Source of the DNA: SIG588 sp045533175
Lineage (GTDB): Bacteria; Bacillota; Clostridia; Oscillospirales; Acutalibacteraceae
Reading direction: 5' to 3'
Assembly: GCA_045533175.1 (NCBI GenBank)
Contig: JAZSHJ010000078.1
Location: forward strand, 1 to 8,468
DNA: 8,468 bases
The notes below the pieces were generated by a model. That model saw nothing but the letters and a program-made list of their open reading frames with translations. It made no database searches and was not told the origin of the DNA. Positions 1 to 6,358 of this stretch are shown here, piece after piece; positions within the stretch are counted from its first letter, which is position 1, and every line of letters starts with the position of its first letter. The translations under genes were made by a program, and so were the position numbers.

Positions 1-16
1 CCCGGTCAGCGGCACC

Positions 17-54
17 AAAAAGAAAGACACGATTTTCATCGTGTCGTGCTTTTT
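17..54. terminator. Terminator-like hairpin at the left edge
   Basis: An 8-bp perfect stem, GACACGAT (26-33) with ATCGTGTC (38-45), encloses a TTTC loop. It is flanked by AAAAAG (17-22) and CTTTTT (49-54), which can also pair across a 3-nt internal loop. The T-run on the right and the A-run on the left would let it work as an intrinsic terminator in either direction. It probably ends a gene lying left of the window. No coding sequence can be assigned to the first few bases. Confidence 0.55.
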
Positions 55-83
55 GTGTTTGTGTCCGCAGAACACAATATCGT

Positions 84-217
84 TTGACCGCTTGCGGTCA
101 ACATCATTATGCGATAGCATAACATCATATCGCCGTCAGGCGCATGTAATCACGCGTAGCATGTATGGCATCACCGCAGGTGCATTCTCTTCGGATTGCA
201 TACAATGCTTCGCATTG
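84..217. repeat. Cluster of seven short hairpins, about 22 bp apart
   Basis: Seven consecutive small dyads fill this non-coding stretch. They are TTGACCGC/GCGGTCAA (84-101, perfect), TTATGC/GCATAA (107-122, perfect), CGCC/GGCG (131-142), CACGC/GCATG with one mismatch (151-163), CACC/GGTG (172-182), an imperfect TGCA...TGCA stem (181-200) and CAATGC/GCATTG (203-217, perfect). Spacers between the stems carry a recurring CATCA/CATCAT word (102-107, 123-128, 169-173). Stem sequences differ, so this is conserved structure rather than conserved sequence. From memory, it resembles intergenic hairpin arrays of Oscillospiraceae genomes; I could not check this. The last stem runs into the -35 box of the next promoter. 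Confidence 0.6.
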
Positions 218-243
218 ACTTACTATTAGTATCGTGCTATAAT
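215..243 (+). promoter_or_regulatory. Sigma-A promoter of the small membrane protein gene
   Basis: The -35 box is TTGACT (215-220) and the -10 box is a perfect TATAAT (238-243), with a 17-bp spacer. Transcription would begin near 250, giving a leader of about 25 nt before the GTG start at 275. An upstream ATG at 242 lies inside the -10 box and so cannot be on this transcript. Confidence 0.85.
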
Positions 244-274
244 GCATCCAAAGCATATATGCGAGGTGATCTGT

Positions 275-604
275 GTGAAAAAAAGAACGCTCTTGAGATG
301 CCTTCTGTTCACAGTTATGTATGCGGTGCTGTTCAGTATCGGATTCACCTGCTTTTTGCAACTGGCGGGTCTGTTCTTTTCCGTTTCGCTTGACGGACAA
401 TCGGCGTTGGCACAACACGCGCGGTTTGCTCTGTACTGTGCCGCGGTGGGGTTACTTGCCTTGGCGTTGTTCATCTGTTTGGTTATTTGGAACATGCGTT
501 TTCTGCGCGGGAAAGACCATGTAAAACGGATCTGGTGTTGTGAGGCTGCGGGGGCGCTGTTTCTTGCCTTTCTCTTGATGAGAATGTGGGTAAGCGCTGG
601 TTGA
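275..604 (+). CDS. Small three-helix membrane protein, function unknown
   Basis: This 109-residue protein is very hydrophobic. Three membrane segments can be seen, at about residues 9-37, 51-74 and 86-106, with a basic N-terminus (VKKRTLLR) and a basic loop between helices two and three (RFLRGKDHVKR). By the positive-inside rule the N-terminus and that loop are probably cytoplasmic. I do not recognise a family, and no catalytic motif is evident. The start is taken as GTG at 275 because GAGGTG (263-268) lies 6 nt upstream; an in-frame ATG at 242 overlaps the -10 box and would be untranscribed. The gene has its own promoter and terminator, so it appears monocistronic. Its expression as a real protein is supported by this start/promoter/terminator arrangement; its function is open. 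Confidence 0.75.
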   Translation: MKKRTLLRCLLFTVMYAVLFSIGFTCFLQLAGLFFSVSLDGQSALAQHARFALYCAAVGLLALALFICLVIWNMRFLRGKDHVKRIWCCEAAGALFLAFLLMRMWVSAG

Positions 605-630
605 CGGGTTACATAATATTTCGACATTTT

Positions 631-665
631 AAGGCGACCGTTTGCAAGAAACGGTTGCCTTTTTT
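631..665 (+). terminator. Intrinsic terminator after the small membrane protein gene
   Basis: A 13-bp stem (631-643 with 649-661, one G-U pair) encloses a GCAAG loop and runs into six T residues (660-665). It lies 27 nt after the stop codon at 604. The 3' arm contains the likely -35 box of the next promoter. Confidence 0.9.
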
Positions 666-682
666 GTTTCATGTGGTATAAT
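655..682 (+). promoter_or_regulatory. Promoter of the phosphodiesterase/EamA operon
   Basis: The -10 element is TATAAT (677-682), preceded by TG at 674-675, which makes an extended -10 (TGGTATAAT). The best -35 is TTGCCT (655-660) at 16-bp spacing. It sits within the 3' arm of the preceding terminator. The extended -10 probably compensates for the weak -35. Transcription should start around 689, leaving a leader of about 29 nt. Confidence 0.75.
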
Positions 683-717
683 GTGTGTAAACTTTTGCAG
701 CGGAAGAGGGCAGAACA

Positions 718-1497
718 ATGGATAACAAAGTGATCTTGATCTCGGTGGACGGCATGCGCCCCGACGGTATGCAACAATGCGGCAACGCCTACGTCAAAAC
801 GCTGGAGAACGAGTGTGCTTATACGTATGCGGCACGTTCGATGGTGCCTTCGGTGACCTTGCCGTGTCATTTTTCGATGATGCACGCGGTGACGCCGCAA
901 CGTCATGGCATTTTAACGAACACCTACGTTCCGCAGGTGCATCCTGTGAAAGGCGTGTTTGAGAAGGTGGAAGAAGCGGGCGGCGTGTGTGCCATGTTTT
1001 ACGGGTGGGAACCTCTGCGCGATATTTCCCGCCCCGGTTCGCTGAAATTTGCTACGTATATCCAATCCTACACCTCCGAAAGTGTGGATACGCGACTGAC
1101 GGATGAGGCGATCCGCGTGATTGAAGAACACAAACCCGACTTGGCTTTTTTGTATCTGGTGGACACCGATGAAAAAGGCGGTCATGACAACGGCTGGATG
1201 AGTGAAGAGTATATGCACCGTGTATCCATCGCGTTGGATAACGCCCGTCGGGTGATCGAGCGCTTCGGCGACGAATACACCGTGATCTTGACAGCAGACC
1301 ACGGTGGCCACGACCGTTCGCACGGCAGCGAGATGCCGGAAGATATGACCGTTCCGCTGTTCTTACGCGGCAAGGATTTCAAAGCAGGGGAGATGGTGGG
1401 AGAGTTTTCGCTTTTGAATATCGCGCCCACCATTACGGCGGTGCTTGGTATTGCGGCGGATAAGAATTGGGAAGGAAGCGCTGTGTGCAATGCATAA
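718..1497 (+). CDS. Type I phosphodiesterase / nucleotide pyrophosphatase-family protein
   Basis: This 259-residue protein belongs to the alkaline phosphatase superfamily and resembles the type I phosphodiesterase/nucleotide pyrophosphatase family (PF01663-like). Such enzymes hydrolyse phosphodiester or phosphomonoester bonds using two metal ions. Visible motifs in order are SVDGMRPD with metal ligand D11, PSVTLPCH with probable nucleophile T47, DTDEKGGH (149-156) with H156, TADHGGHD with D194-H195, and H202 in SHG. The usual DxxGH ligand pair appears altered: four residues before H156 is E152, not Asp, while D151 lies five before. There is no signal peptide, so it is probably cytoplasmic. 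The length is short for the family. GAGGG (706-710) lies 7 nt before the ATG. The gene overlaps the EamA transporter gene by 8 bp, so the two are co-transcribed. The substrate cannot be told from the sequence. Confidence 0.88.
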   Translation: MDNKVILISVDGMRPDGMQQCGNAYVKTLENECAYTYAARSMVPSVTLPCHFSMMHAVTPQRHGILTNTYVPQVHPVKGVFEKVEEAGGVCAMFYGWEPLRDISRPGSLKFATYIQSYTSESVDTRLTDEAIRVIEEHKPDLAFLYLVDTDEKGGHDNGWMSEEYMHRVSIALDNARRVIERFGDEYTVILTADHGGHDRSHGSEMPEDMTVPLFLRGKDFKAGEMVGEFSLLNIAPTITAVLGIAADKNWEGSAVCNA

Positions 1498-2392
1498 TAA
1501 GCAAACGTTTGTCGGCAGCGGTATGCTGTTGATCGCCGCGCTGATCTGGGGCTGTGCCTTTGTGGCACAAAGTGTGGCGATGGACCATTTGGGGCCCTTC
1601 ACGTTCGGTTCGCTTCGCTTCTTTTTGGGGGCGCTTGCGTTGCTTCCCGTGATTTGGTATCGACGCAAAAGGGAAGGGATTCCCTTGGCGGCGCGTGCGC
1701 GGGATGCCATACTGGGCGGTGTGCTGTGCGGCGGTTTTTTGTTTTTCGCTTCGGCCGCACAGCAGATCGGATTGATGTATACCACGGTGGGAAAATCGGG
1801 TTTCATCACCGCATTGTACGTGATATTGGTGCCGTTTGCGGGGTGGATACTGTTTCGCCAGCGTGTATCGCCGCTTGTGTGGTTGGGCGCCGCGGTGGCG
1901 ATGGGCGGATTGTACCTCTTGTGCGGCGAAAGCGGCTTTTCGCTCAACCGCGGGGATGTGTATACTTTGGTGTGCGCGTTGTTCTTTACGGGGCAGATCA
2001 TTGCGGTGGATCATTACGTCACCCGTGTGGATGGGGTGTTGCTCTCTTGTTTGCAATTCGTCGTCAGCGGCGTGCTTAACGGCGTGGCGGCTATGGTGGT
2101 CGAACCTGGCATCGTGTGGCAATCGGTGGCGGCGGCGTGGTTGCCGCTGTGTTACACAGGGCTTCTTTCCAGCGGCGTGGCATACACCTTCCAAATTCTG
2201 GGGCAAAAGCGCACGCCGCCTGCGGTGGCATCCATTTTGATGTCGCTCGAATCGGTGTTTGCCGTGCTCGCAGGTGCGGTGTTGCTGATGCAATGGCCGA
2301 ATGCGCGCGAATCCTTCGGGTGCGTGCTGATGTTCACAGCCGTGATCGTGGCGCAGATGCCTTCCATGATAAAGAAAACGGACACCTTGTGA
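1490..2392 (+). CDS. EamA-family (DMT superfamily) transporter
   Basis: The 300-residue protein has about ten hydrophobic helices arranged as two EamA repeats, roughly residues 8-140 and 150-290. This is the classic drug/metabolite transporter fold found in exporters of amino acids and other small metabolites. Family-like motifs include the AALIWGCAFV first helix, and SLESVFAVLAGAVLL in the second repeat, matching the usual glutamate-containing helix of EamA proteins. The start is the ATG at 1490, with AAGGA-type Shine-Dalgarno sequence at about 1472-1478, a rather long 11-12 nt spacing. It overlaps the end of the phosphodiesterase gene by 8 bp, so translation is probably coupled. A longer reading from TTG at 1445 adds charged residues not expected in the family. 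The substrate is unknown. Confidence 0.93.
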   Translation: MHNKQTFVGSGMLLIAALIWGCAFVAQSVAMDHLGPFTFGSLRFFLGALALLPVIWYRRKREGIPLAARARDAILGGVLCGGFLFFASAAQQIGLMYTTVGKSGFITALYVILVPFAGWILFRQRVSPLVWLGAAVAMGGLYLLCGESGFSLNRGDVYTLVCALFFTGQIIAVDHYVTRVDGVLLSCLQFVVSGVLNGVAAMVVEPGIVWQSVAAAWLPLCYTGLLSSGVAYTFQILGQKRTPPAVASILMSLESVFAVLAGAVLLMQWPNARESFGCVLMFTAVIVAQMPSMIKKTDTL

Positions 2393-2406
2393 GGTGTCCG
2401 TTTTTT
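2375..2406. terminator. Bidirectional intrinsic terminator between convergent genes
   Basis: A 13-bp perfect stem (AAAACGGACACCT, 2375-2387, pairing with 2392-2404) encloses a TGTG loop and is followed by T residues to 2406. The left arm forms the last codons of the EamA gene and the loop region includes its stop codon. On the minus strand the same hairpin follows the beta-propeller stop codon at 2409 and ends in TTTTC, so it should terminate both transcripts. Confidence 0.92.
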
Positions 2407-2408
2407 CG

Positions 2409-4475
2409 TTATACGACCGGAGGGACGGTCGTGATAGGTGCAAAGTCTTCGGTGTAAACGGCGAGGCCGTCGGTGTGCGCGAGGTAGAAGCAGTTGCCGA
2501 TAAACATCCCGCGCAGGTAGGGGACATCCACCGCCGATGTGGTTGCTACGGCAACGAACCCGTCTTCTTCGGTGTAGCGGTACAGTTCATACAGCCGCCC
2601 GCCGTTTGTGGCAAAGGGAAGGCCGATCACACCGCGTGCGACATCCACCAGCACCGCGTGATGATTGCTGAGGGTTTCGGAATAATAGCGGCCTTCGGGC
2701 AATTCCAACACGGCCTTCACCGTCACGTCGGTTTTGTCGGTGGTGTCGAACATCGTGAGTTTCAACCGTCCGTTCAAGCCATCCTCGGTTCCTGCGTAAC
2801 CGAATCCGAACAAGCGGTTTTCCGCAAAGGGATGCAGGTATTCCGAAAATCCCGTGATTTTAAGAGCAGACAACACGGTGGGGTTTGCGGGATCGGACAG
2901 ATCTATGGCAAACAGCGGATCGGTCTGACGGAAGGTGACCACGTAACCGATCGCCCCATCGAACCGCACCGATTGCACCATCTCATCGGGGGCAAGGTTG
3001 TCAACACGTCCCACCTCGTTCAAGTTGCCGTCCAATACATACAAGCGATTAAAGCGTTCCTGGTGGCTTTCAAAATAGGTGTGGTTTACGTGATCTCCCG
3101 TGGAATCGGTAACGAGCGTGTGTGCGCCGTAATAGCGGGTATAGGTGGCGGCTAAGCGGAAATGCCCGTTCCACTCATCGAGTGAAAACGCGTTGTCCGG
3201 CGCACCTTCCACCGTGGCGGTCGCGATCGTGGAAAGTGTACCGTCCGTGAGATCAAACAGCGTGAGGGTGGTCATCACATGGTCGTTGTATTCGCGGCGA
3301 ACGGTGCCGTCCTCGTTCGGGGTGTCCGTTGTGTTGTTCTCGTTTCGTTCTTGTATCAGCATCAAATGCTGTGCGTTGGCCCACACGGAGGCCCAACCCG
3401 CACCAAGCACCGCCTTTTCGGCAAGACGGGCGGTTTCGTCCGTTACCGCCACCGCCGTAACCAAGGCATAGGTGGCGCTGTTCGGTTCTTCTATGGCGAG
3501 AAGGGCACTTTCCGCCACCGCGGTTTTCACGTCATCCCGATACAGCGAGGGGACAAAGGTGGCGGGATCGTCCGCTTTGGCTTCGTATATACGCGGGTTG
3601 GTAATAAGGTACAGCACGCCGTCCACCATGCGGGAATCCACGAGGTCGCCGTCCTGTCCGTATTCGGTCAGCGGGCGGGGATCGGCGGGATCGGTGATGT
3701 CGTAGATCACGGTGTATACGTGGTTTTCCGTGTAACGGTAACGCGTGCTGTAATGTTCACCGGTTTTGCCCGTCACGGTGGGCTTCAGCGGCGCGCCACC
3801 CGCGTCATCGGCGGTGACGTCGGTTTCTTCCTTGTCCGCCGTGACCACGTTGTGTAGGGTATACAGCACCACCAAACGGTCGGCGGTGAGATACATGTCG
3901 CGTAAGGTGACGTTTTTACGGTCAGCGGGGATGCGTGTGGCCACGGCGGCGGATTGCGCTCCGTCGGCGCGATACACCGTGAGTTCTCCCTTTATGCTGT
4001 TCAACACGTAGACGTAGCCGTTTTGCGCTTTCACGTAATCCGCTTCATCCACATCCTCATATTGGGTATTAGTGGTGGTGTCGCCCTTGTTAATGGCGGC
4101 GGAGTGGGTGCCTACGGTGGGGGTGGCTTCCGGTGTTCCGAAGTCATCCTCGGTGATCCACTCGGTATCCCCGCGTGTCGATCCCATATCTTCCAACAGC
4201 GCAAACACCTCGGCATAGGTGAGATGCTCGGCAGGCAGCGTTACCGAGATATCGGGAGAGTCTTGGGTGTCAGGATAAAACGAAATGACGGGCTTTTCCG
4301 TGTTGGTCAAGGCGGCGGCCACGATCAGCGCCACACAGGCGACGAGGGCGGCGATGCGTCGTATTGGCAGGGGGTGGGGTGCTTTTTGCGGTGTGTTCAG
4401 CGTTTGCAGAATGCGGTCGGTTGTCTTGTCCGAAAGACGCAGAGAATCGACCTCTTTACGGTATTGTTCAAACAT
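2409..4475 (-). CDS. Membrane-anchored beta-propeller protein, putative sigma-factor partner
   Basis: This 688-residue protein starts with a 38-residue charged segment, then one membrane helix (about 39-56), then a large domain predicted to be outside the cell. That domain carries the signature TNTQYEDVDEADYVK (136-149), typical of the secreted C-terminal beta-propeller family (PF09826), followed by many YVL, LYLI and YVVTF-type strands with Asp-rich turns. The start is the ATG at 4475: AAGGAG (4484-4489 on this strand) lies 8 nt upstream, whereas the GTG at 4484 would overlap that site. Only 5 nt separate it from the upstream ECF sigma gene. Topology and context suggest that the cytoplasmic tail holds the sigma factor and the propeller senses an envelope signal. 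That role is inferred; I see no known anti-sigma (zinc-finger or RsgI-like) motif. Confidence 0.85.
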   Translation of the reverse strand: MFEQYRKEVDSLRLSDKTTDRILQTLNTPQKAPHPLPIRRIAALVACVALIVAAALTNTEKPVISFYPDTQDSPDISVTLPAEHLTYAEVFALLEDMGSTRGDTEWITEDDFGTPEATPTVGTHSAAINKGDTTTNTQYEDVDEADYVKAQNGYVYVLNSIKGELTVYRADGAQSAAVATRIPADRKNVTLRDMYLTADRLVVLYTLHNVVTADKEETDVTADDAGGAPLKPTVTGKTGEHYSTRYRYTENHVYTVIYDITDPADPRPLTEYGQDGDLVDSRMVDGVLYLITNPRIYEAKADDPATFVPSLYRDDVKTAVAESALLAIEEPNSATYALVTAVAVTDETARLAEKAVLGAGWASVWANAQHLMLIQERNENNTTDTPNEDGTVRREYNDHVMTTLTLFDLTDGTLSTIATATVEGAPDNAFSLDEWNGHFRLAATYTRYYGAHTLVTDSTGDHVNHTYFESHQERFNRLYVLDGNLNEVGRVDNLAPDEMVQSVRFDGAIGYVVTFRQTDPLFAIDLSDPANPTVLSALKITGFSEYLHPFAENRLFGFGYAGTEDGLNGRLKLTMFDTTDKTDVTVKAVLELPEGRYYSETLSNHHAVLVDVARGVIGLPFATNGGRLYELYRYTEEDGFVAVATTSAVDVPYLRGMFIGNCFYLAHTDGLAVYTEDFAPITTVPPVV

Positions 4476-4480
4476 ACGTA

Positions 4481-4951
4481 TCACTCCTTTATGTCGGTGT
4501 CCAGAAGGTGGCGAAGGGTTTCGCGCGCACGGTGCAAACGTGTTTTGACGGTGGCTTCCCGTGCGTGGGTGAGTGCAGCGATCTCTTTGATCGCGTACCC
4601 TTCGTAATAGTACAGATGCACGGCAATGCGCTGCACGGGCGGCAAGGTTTGCACCGCATCGAACACGCCGTTCGGTTCATCCGCTTCCACGGTGAGGGTG
4701 TCCTCCAAAGGTACGGTATGGCGTACCCAAGCCGTTGTTTTGGCCGAACGGCAACAATTTACCGTTACCCGCAACAGCCAGGCTTTGCGGTGTTCTTCAT
4801 CGTGAAACACGGGAGCTTTGCGCACGTAACGCAAAAACACCTCTTGCACGATATCTTCGGCCGCACTTGTATTGCCCAGGCGTGCCATCGCCAAGCGATA
4901 CACCGTGTGGCGGTATTGCAAAAACACCTGTGCCACGGTCAGTTCATGCAT
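4481..4951 (-). CDS. ECF-type RNA polymerase sigma factor
   Basis: The 156-residue protein has the two-domain layout of ECF (group 4) sigma factors. Region 2 spans about residues 8-72, with AAEDIVQEVFLRYV (30-43) for core/-10 contacts and RKAWLLRVTVNCCRS (55-69) matching region 2.4. Region 4 spans about 96-150, with LPPVQRIAVHLYYYEGYAIKE and the helix-turn-helix end ATVKTRLHRARETLR, which reads the -35 box. A short linker (about 73-95) joins them. AAAGGAGG (4960-4967) lies 8 nt before the ATG. The last codons and stop carry the Shine-Dalgarno site of the beta-propeller gene, so the two are tightly coupled. The likely promoter upstream is ECF-like, suggesting autoregulation. The identity is firm; the regulon is unknown. 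Confidence 0.95.
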   Translation of the reverse strand: MHELTVAQVFLQYRHTVYRLAMARLGNTSAAEDIVQEVFLRYVRKAPVFHDEEHRKAWLLRVTVNCCRSAKTTAWVRHTVPLEDTLTVEADEPNGVFDAVQTLPPVQRIAVHLYYYEGYAIKEIAALTHAREATVKTRLHRARETLRHLLDTDIKE

Positions 4952-4990
4952 ATCCTTCGCCTCCTTTCTTGGGTTAAAGAGCTCTTTTCA

Positions 4991-5023
4991 CCTATAACAC
5001 TTCGGAGCATAGGAAAAAGTTTC
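4991..5023 (-). promoter_or_regulatory. Possible autoregulated ECF promoter of the sigma operon
   Basis: Read on the minus strand, GAAACTTTTT (from 5023) is followed after 18 nt from GAAAC by GTGTTATAGG (5000-4991). GAAAC is the usual -35 word of ECF sigma factors. The downstream element does not fit a sigma-A promoter at 17-bp spacing: the nearest TTGAAA and TTATAG are 22 nt apart. Transcription would start near 4985, about 35 nt before the ATG. This is a motif match by eye only. Confidence 0.4.
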
Positions 5024-5056
5024 AAAAAACCGCACCAAAAATTCGGTGCGGTTTTT
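5024..5056 (-). terminator. Intrinsic terminator after rlmH
   Basis: A perfect 12-bp stem (5025-5036 with 5045-5056: AAAAACCGCACC / GGTGCGGTTTTT) encloses an 8-nt loop. On the minus strand it ends in six U residues and lies 3 nt past the rlmH stop codon. It separates the murA-rlmH operon from the sigma factor operon, and its left edge abuts the proposed ECF promoter. Confidence 0.92.
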
Positions 5057-5058
5057 AC

Positions 5059-5541
5059 TTACTTATGATATTTTCCGCCCGACGAAATTTGCGCTGCGCG
5101 GTAGATTTGTTCCAGCAGCATCACGCGTGCCAGTTGGTGGGGAAAGGTCATGGGGGACATCGACAGTTTCATACGGGCCGCGGTCTTCACTTCGTCCGAA
5201 AGTCCCCACGAGCCGCCGATGATAAACACCGTGTGACTGCACCCGTCCACCGTCAAGCGGTCAAGTGTTTCTGCCAACGCGGGGGAGGAGAGTTCTCGTC
5301 CCTCGATGCACAACGCATAGACAGCCGCCCCTTGCGGCACGCGGGCGAGCAGGCGCTTGCCTTCCGCTTGCAGGGTTTGTGCGATCTGTGCGGGGGAGGG
5401 GGATTCGGGCAGGCGTTCCTCTTCCACTTCCACCACCGCAAGGCGGCAAAAGGCGGAAAGCCGCTTTTCGTATTCCGCCACGGCATCACGCCAATATTGT
5501 TCCTTCAGTTTTCCGACGCATAAAACGGTGACCGAACGCAT
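5059..5541 (-). CDS. rlmH: 23S rRNA (pseudouridine-1915-N3)-methyltransferase RlmH
   Basis: RlmH is a SPOUT-class enzyme that uses S-adenosylmethionine to methylate pseudouridine 1915 in helix 69 of 23S rRNA on assembled ribosomes. The 160-residue length is normal. Family hallmarks are visible: the start VTVLCVGKLKEQYW, the AdoMet-binding loop GGSWGLSDEV (109-118), LSMSPMTFPHQLARVMLLEQ (126-145) and the conserved C-terminus YHK (158-160), whose terminal residues belong to the knotted active site. GAGAGG (5551-5556 on this strand) lies 9 nt before the ATG and overlaps the stop codon of the upstream metallo-beta-lactamase-fold gene, 13 nt away. It is the last gene of the murA operon and is followed directly by a strong terminator. 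Confidence 0.97.
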   Translation of the reverse strand: MRSVTVLCVGKLKEQYWRDAVAEYEKRLSAFCRLAVVEVEEERLPESPSPAQIAQTLQAEGKRLLARVPQGAAVYALCIEGRELSSPALAETLDRLTVDGCSHTVFIIGGSWGLSDEVKTAARMKLSMSPMTFPHQLARVMLLEQIYRAAQISSGGKYHK

Positions 5542-5554
5542 AGGTATGTACCTC

Positions 5555-6355
5555 TCAAAAAATCATTACGCCGCGCATATCCTCGGGGGAGGCCACACGA
5601 AGCAAGTAATCCGCCCCTTCAAGCAACCCGTTTTCGGACAGCGCCGCACGGGCGGCTTGAAATGCCAAGTCGGGACGGTTGTTGTGACGGCTCAAATGCG
5701 CGAGAGTGAAACGGGTGGTGCCGTGTTTGGCCAGGGCGGCCAGCTCTGCCGCGCAAGCGGGATTGGAAAGATGGCCCGTGGGTGCCAAAATTCGCTGCTT
5801 TAAAAAATCGGGGTAGGGGCCGCCGCACAGCATCGAAATGTCGTGATTCGATTCGATCTGCACCAAATCGCACCCTGTGATCGCACCGCGCACCGTGGGG
5901 GTCATCTGCCCGATATCGGTGGCAATGGCCACCGAGCGTTCATCCGCCGTTCGCACGCGAAAACCGCAACTCTGTCGGCTGTCGTGCGGGGTGGTGAATG
6001 CCGTGACGGCACACCCGCCTTCTTCCGCAACGGTTTGATCGTCGGCAGGAAGAATAAAGCAGGACGTGCCCGCCGACACACGGTCGCCTTCACACAGCGC
6101 TTCCATTGTGCCGCGTGTGGCATACACCCGCATTCCGTAGCGCTTGGCAAGCACTTTCAACCCCGTGATATGGTCGCTGTGTTCGTGGGTGACAAAGATG
6201 GCGGTGATGCGCCGCGGATCAATATTTCGCTCGGTCAGCGCGGTTTCGATGCGTTTAGCACTAACGCCGGCATCTATCAAAATGCCGGCGTCCGCGTTTC
6301 CGATATATGTGCAATTTCCTTCGCTTCCGCTGAACAACGGACAGTATCTTGCCAT
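5555..6355 (-). CDS. yycJ: YycJ/WalJ-type metallo-beta-lactamase-fold hydrolase
   Basis: The 266-residue protein is a metallo-beta-lactamase-fold enzyme of the YycJ/WalJ type. Members in Bacillus are reported to act as DNA exonucleases, so a nucleic-acid substrate is more likely than a small molecule. The N-terminal FSGSEGNCTYI and ILIDAG (25-30) are typical. The metal site is complete: THEHSDH (56-62, with H57, H59, D61, H62), H124 in TPHDS, D147 in ATDIG, and H195 in GHLSN. ESNHD (168-172) and a C-terminal LAHLSRHNN (218-226) also match the family. In Bacillus the gene follows walRK; here it lies between murA and rlmH, 3 nt after murA. Only a weak purine-rich site precedes its ATG, so translation probably depends on coupling to murA. 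Confidence 0.92.
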   Translation of the reverse strand: MARYCPLFSGSEGNCTYIGNADAGILIDAGVSAKRIETALTERNIDPRRITAIFVTHEHSDHITGLKVLAKRYGMRVYATRGTMEALCEGDRVSAGTSCFILPADDQTVAEEGGCAVTAFTTPHDSRQSCGFRVRTADERSVAIATDIGQMTPTVRGAITGCDLVQIESNHDISMLCGGPYPDFLKQRILAPTGHLSNPACAAELAALAKHGTTRFTLAHLSRHNNRPDLAFQAARAALSENGLLEGADYLLRVASPEDMRGVMIF

Positions 6356-6358
6356 AAA

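Noticed and set aside
84..217. CRISPR array
   Set aside because: Units are about 22 bp apart with differing stem sequences and no constant direct repeat with unique spacers; no cas gene is nearby.
41..229. Short plus-strand reading frame (62 codons) in the leftmost region
   Set aside because: It runs through the hairpin cluster, has no ribosome binding site and encodes a Cys/Ser-rich peptide without any pattern.
242..274. ATG start at 242 for the small membrane protein
   Set aside because: This ATG lies within the TATAAT -10 box (238-243), so it would not be in the transcript. GTG at 275 has a proper Shine-Dalgarno site 6 nt upstream.
1445..1489. TTG start at 1445 for the EamA transporter
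   Set aside because: It adds 15 residues outside the family pattern and a longer overlap with the phosphodiesterase gene; ATG at 1490 gives a normal EamA N-terminus.
1433..2527. Long minus-strand reading frame (364 codons) opposite the EamA gene
   Set aside because: It is rich in His, Arg, Pro and Gln with no recognisable domain, and runs through the EamA gene and a terminator; it is a shadow of the real gene.
2394..3155. Plus-strand reading frame (253 codons) opposite the beta-propeller gene
   Set aside because: It begins within the bidirectional terminator and lacks any domain, while the opposite strand carries a clear family signature.
4476..4484. GTG start at 4484 for the beta-propeller protein, giving a 4-bp overlap with the sigma gene
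   Set aside because: The AAGGAG site would overlap the start codon. The ATG at 4475 has the same site at an ideal 8 nt.
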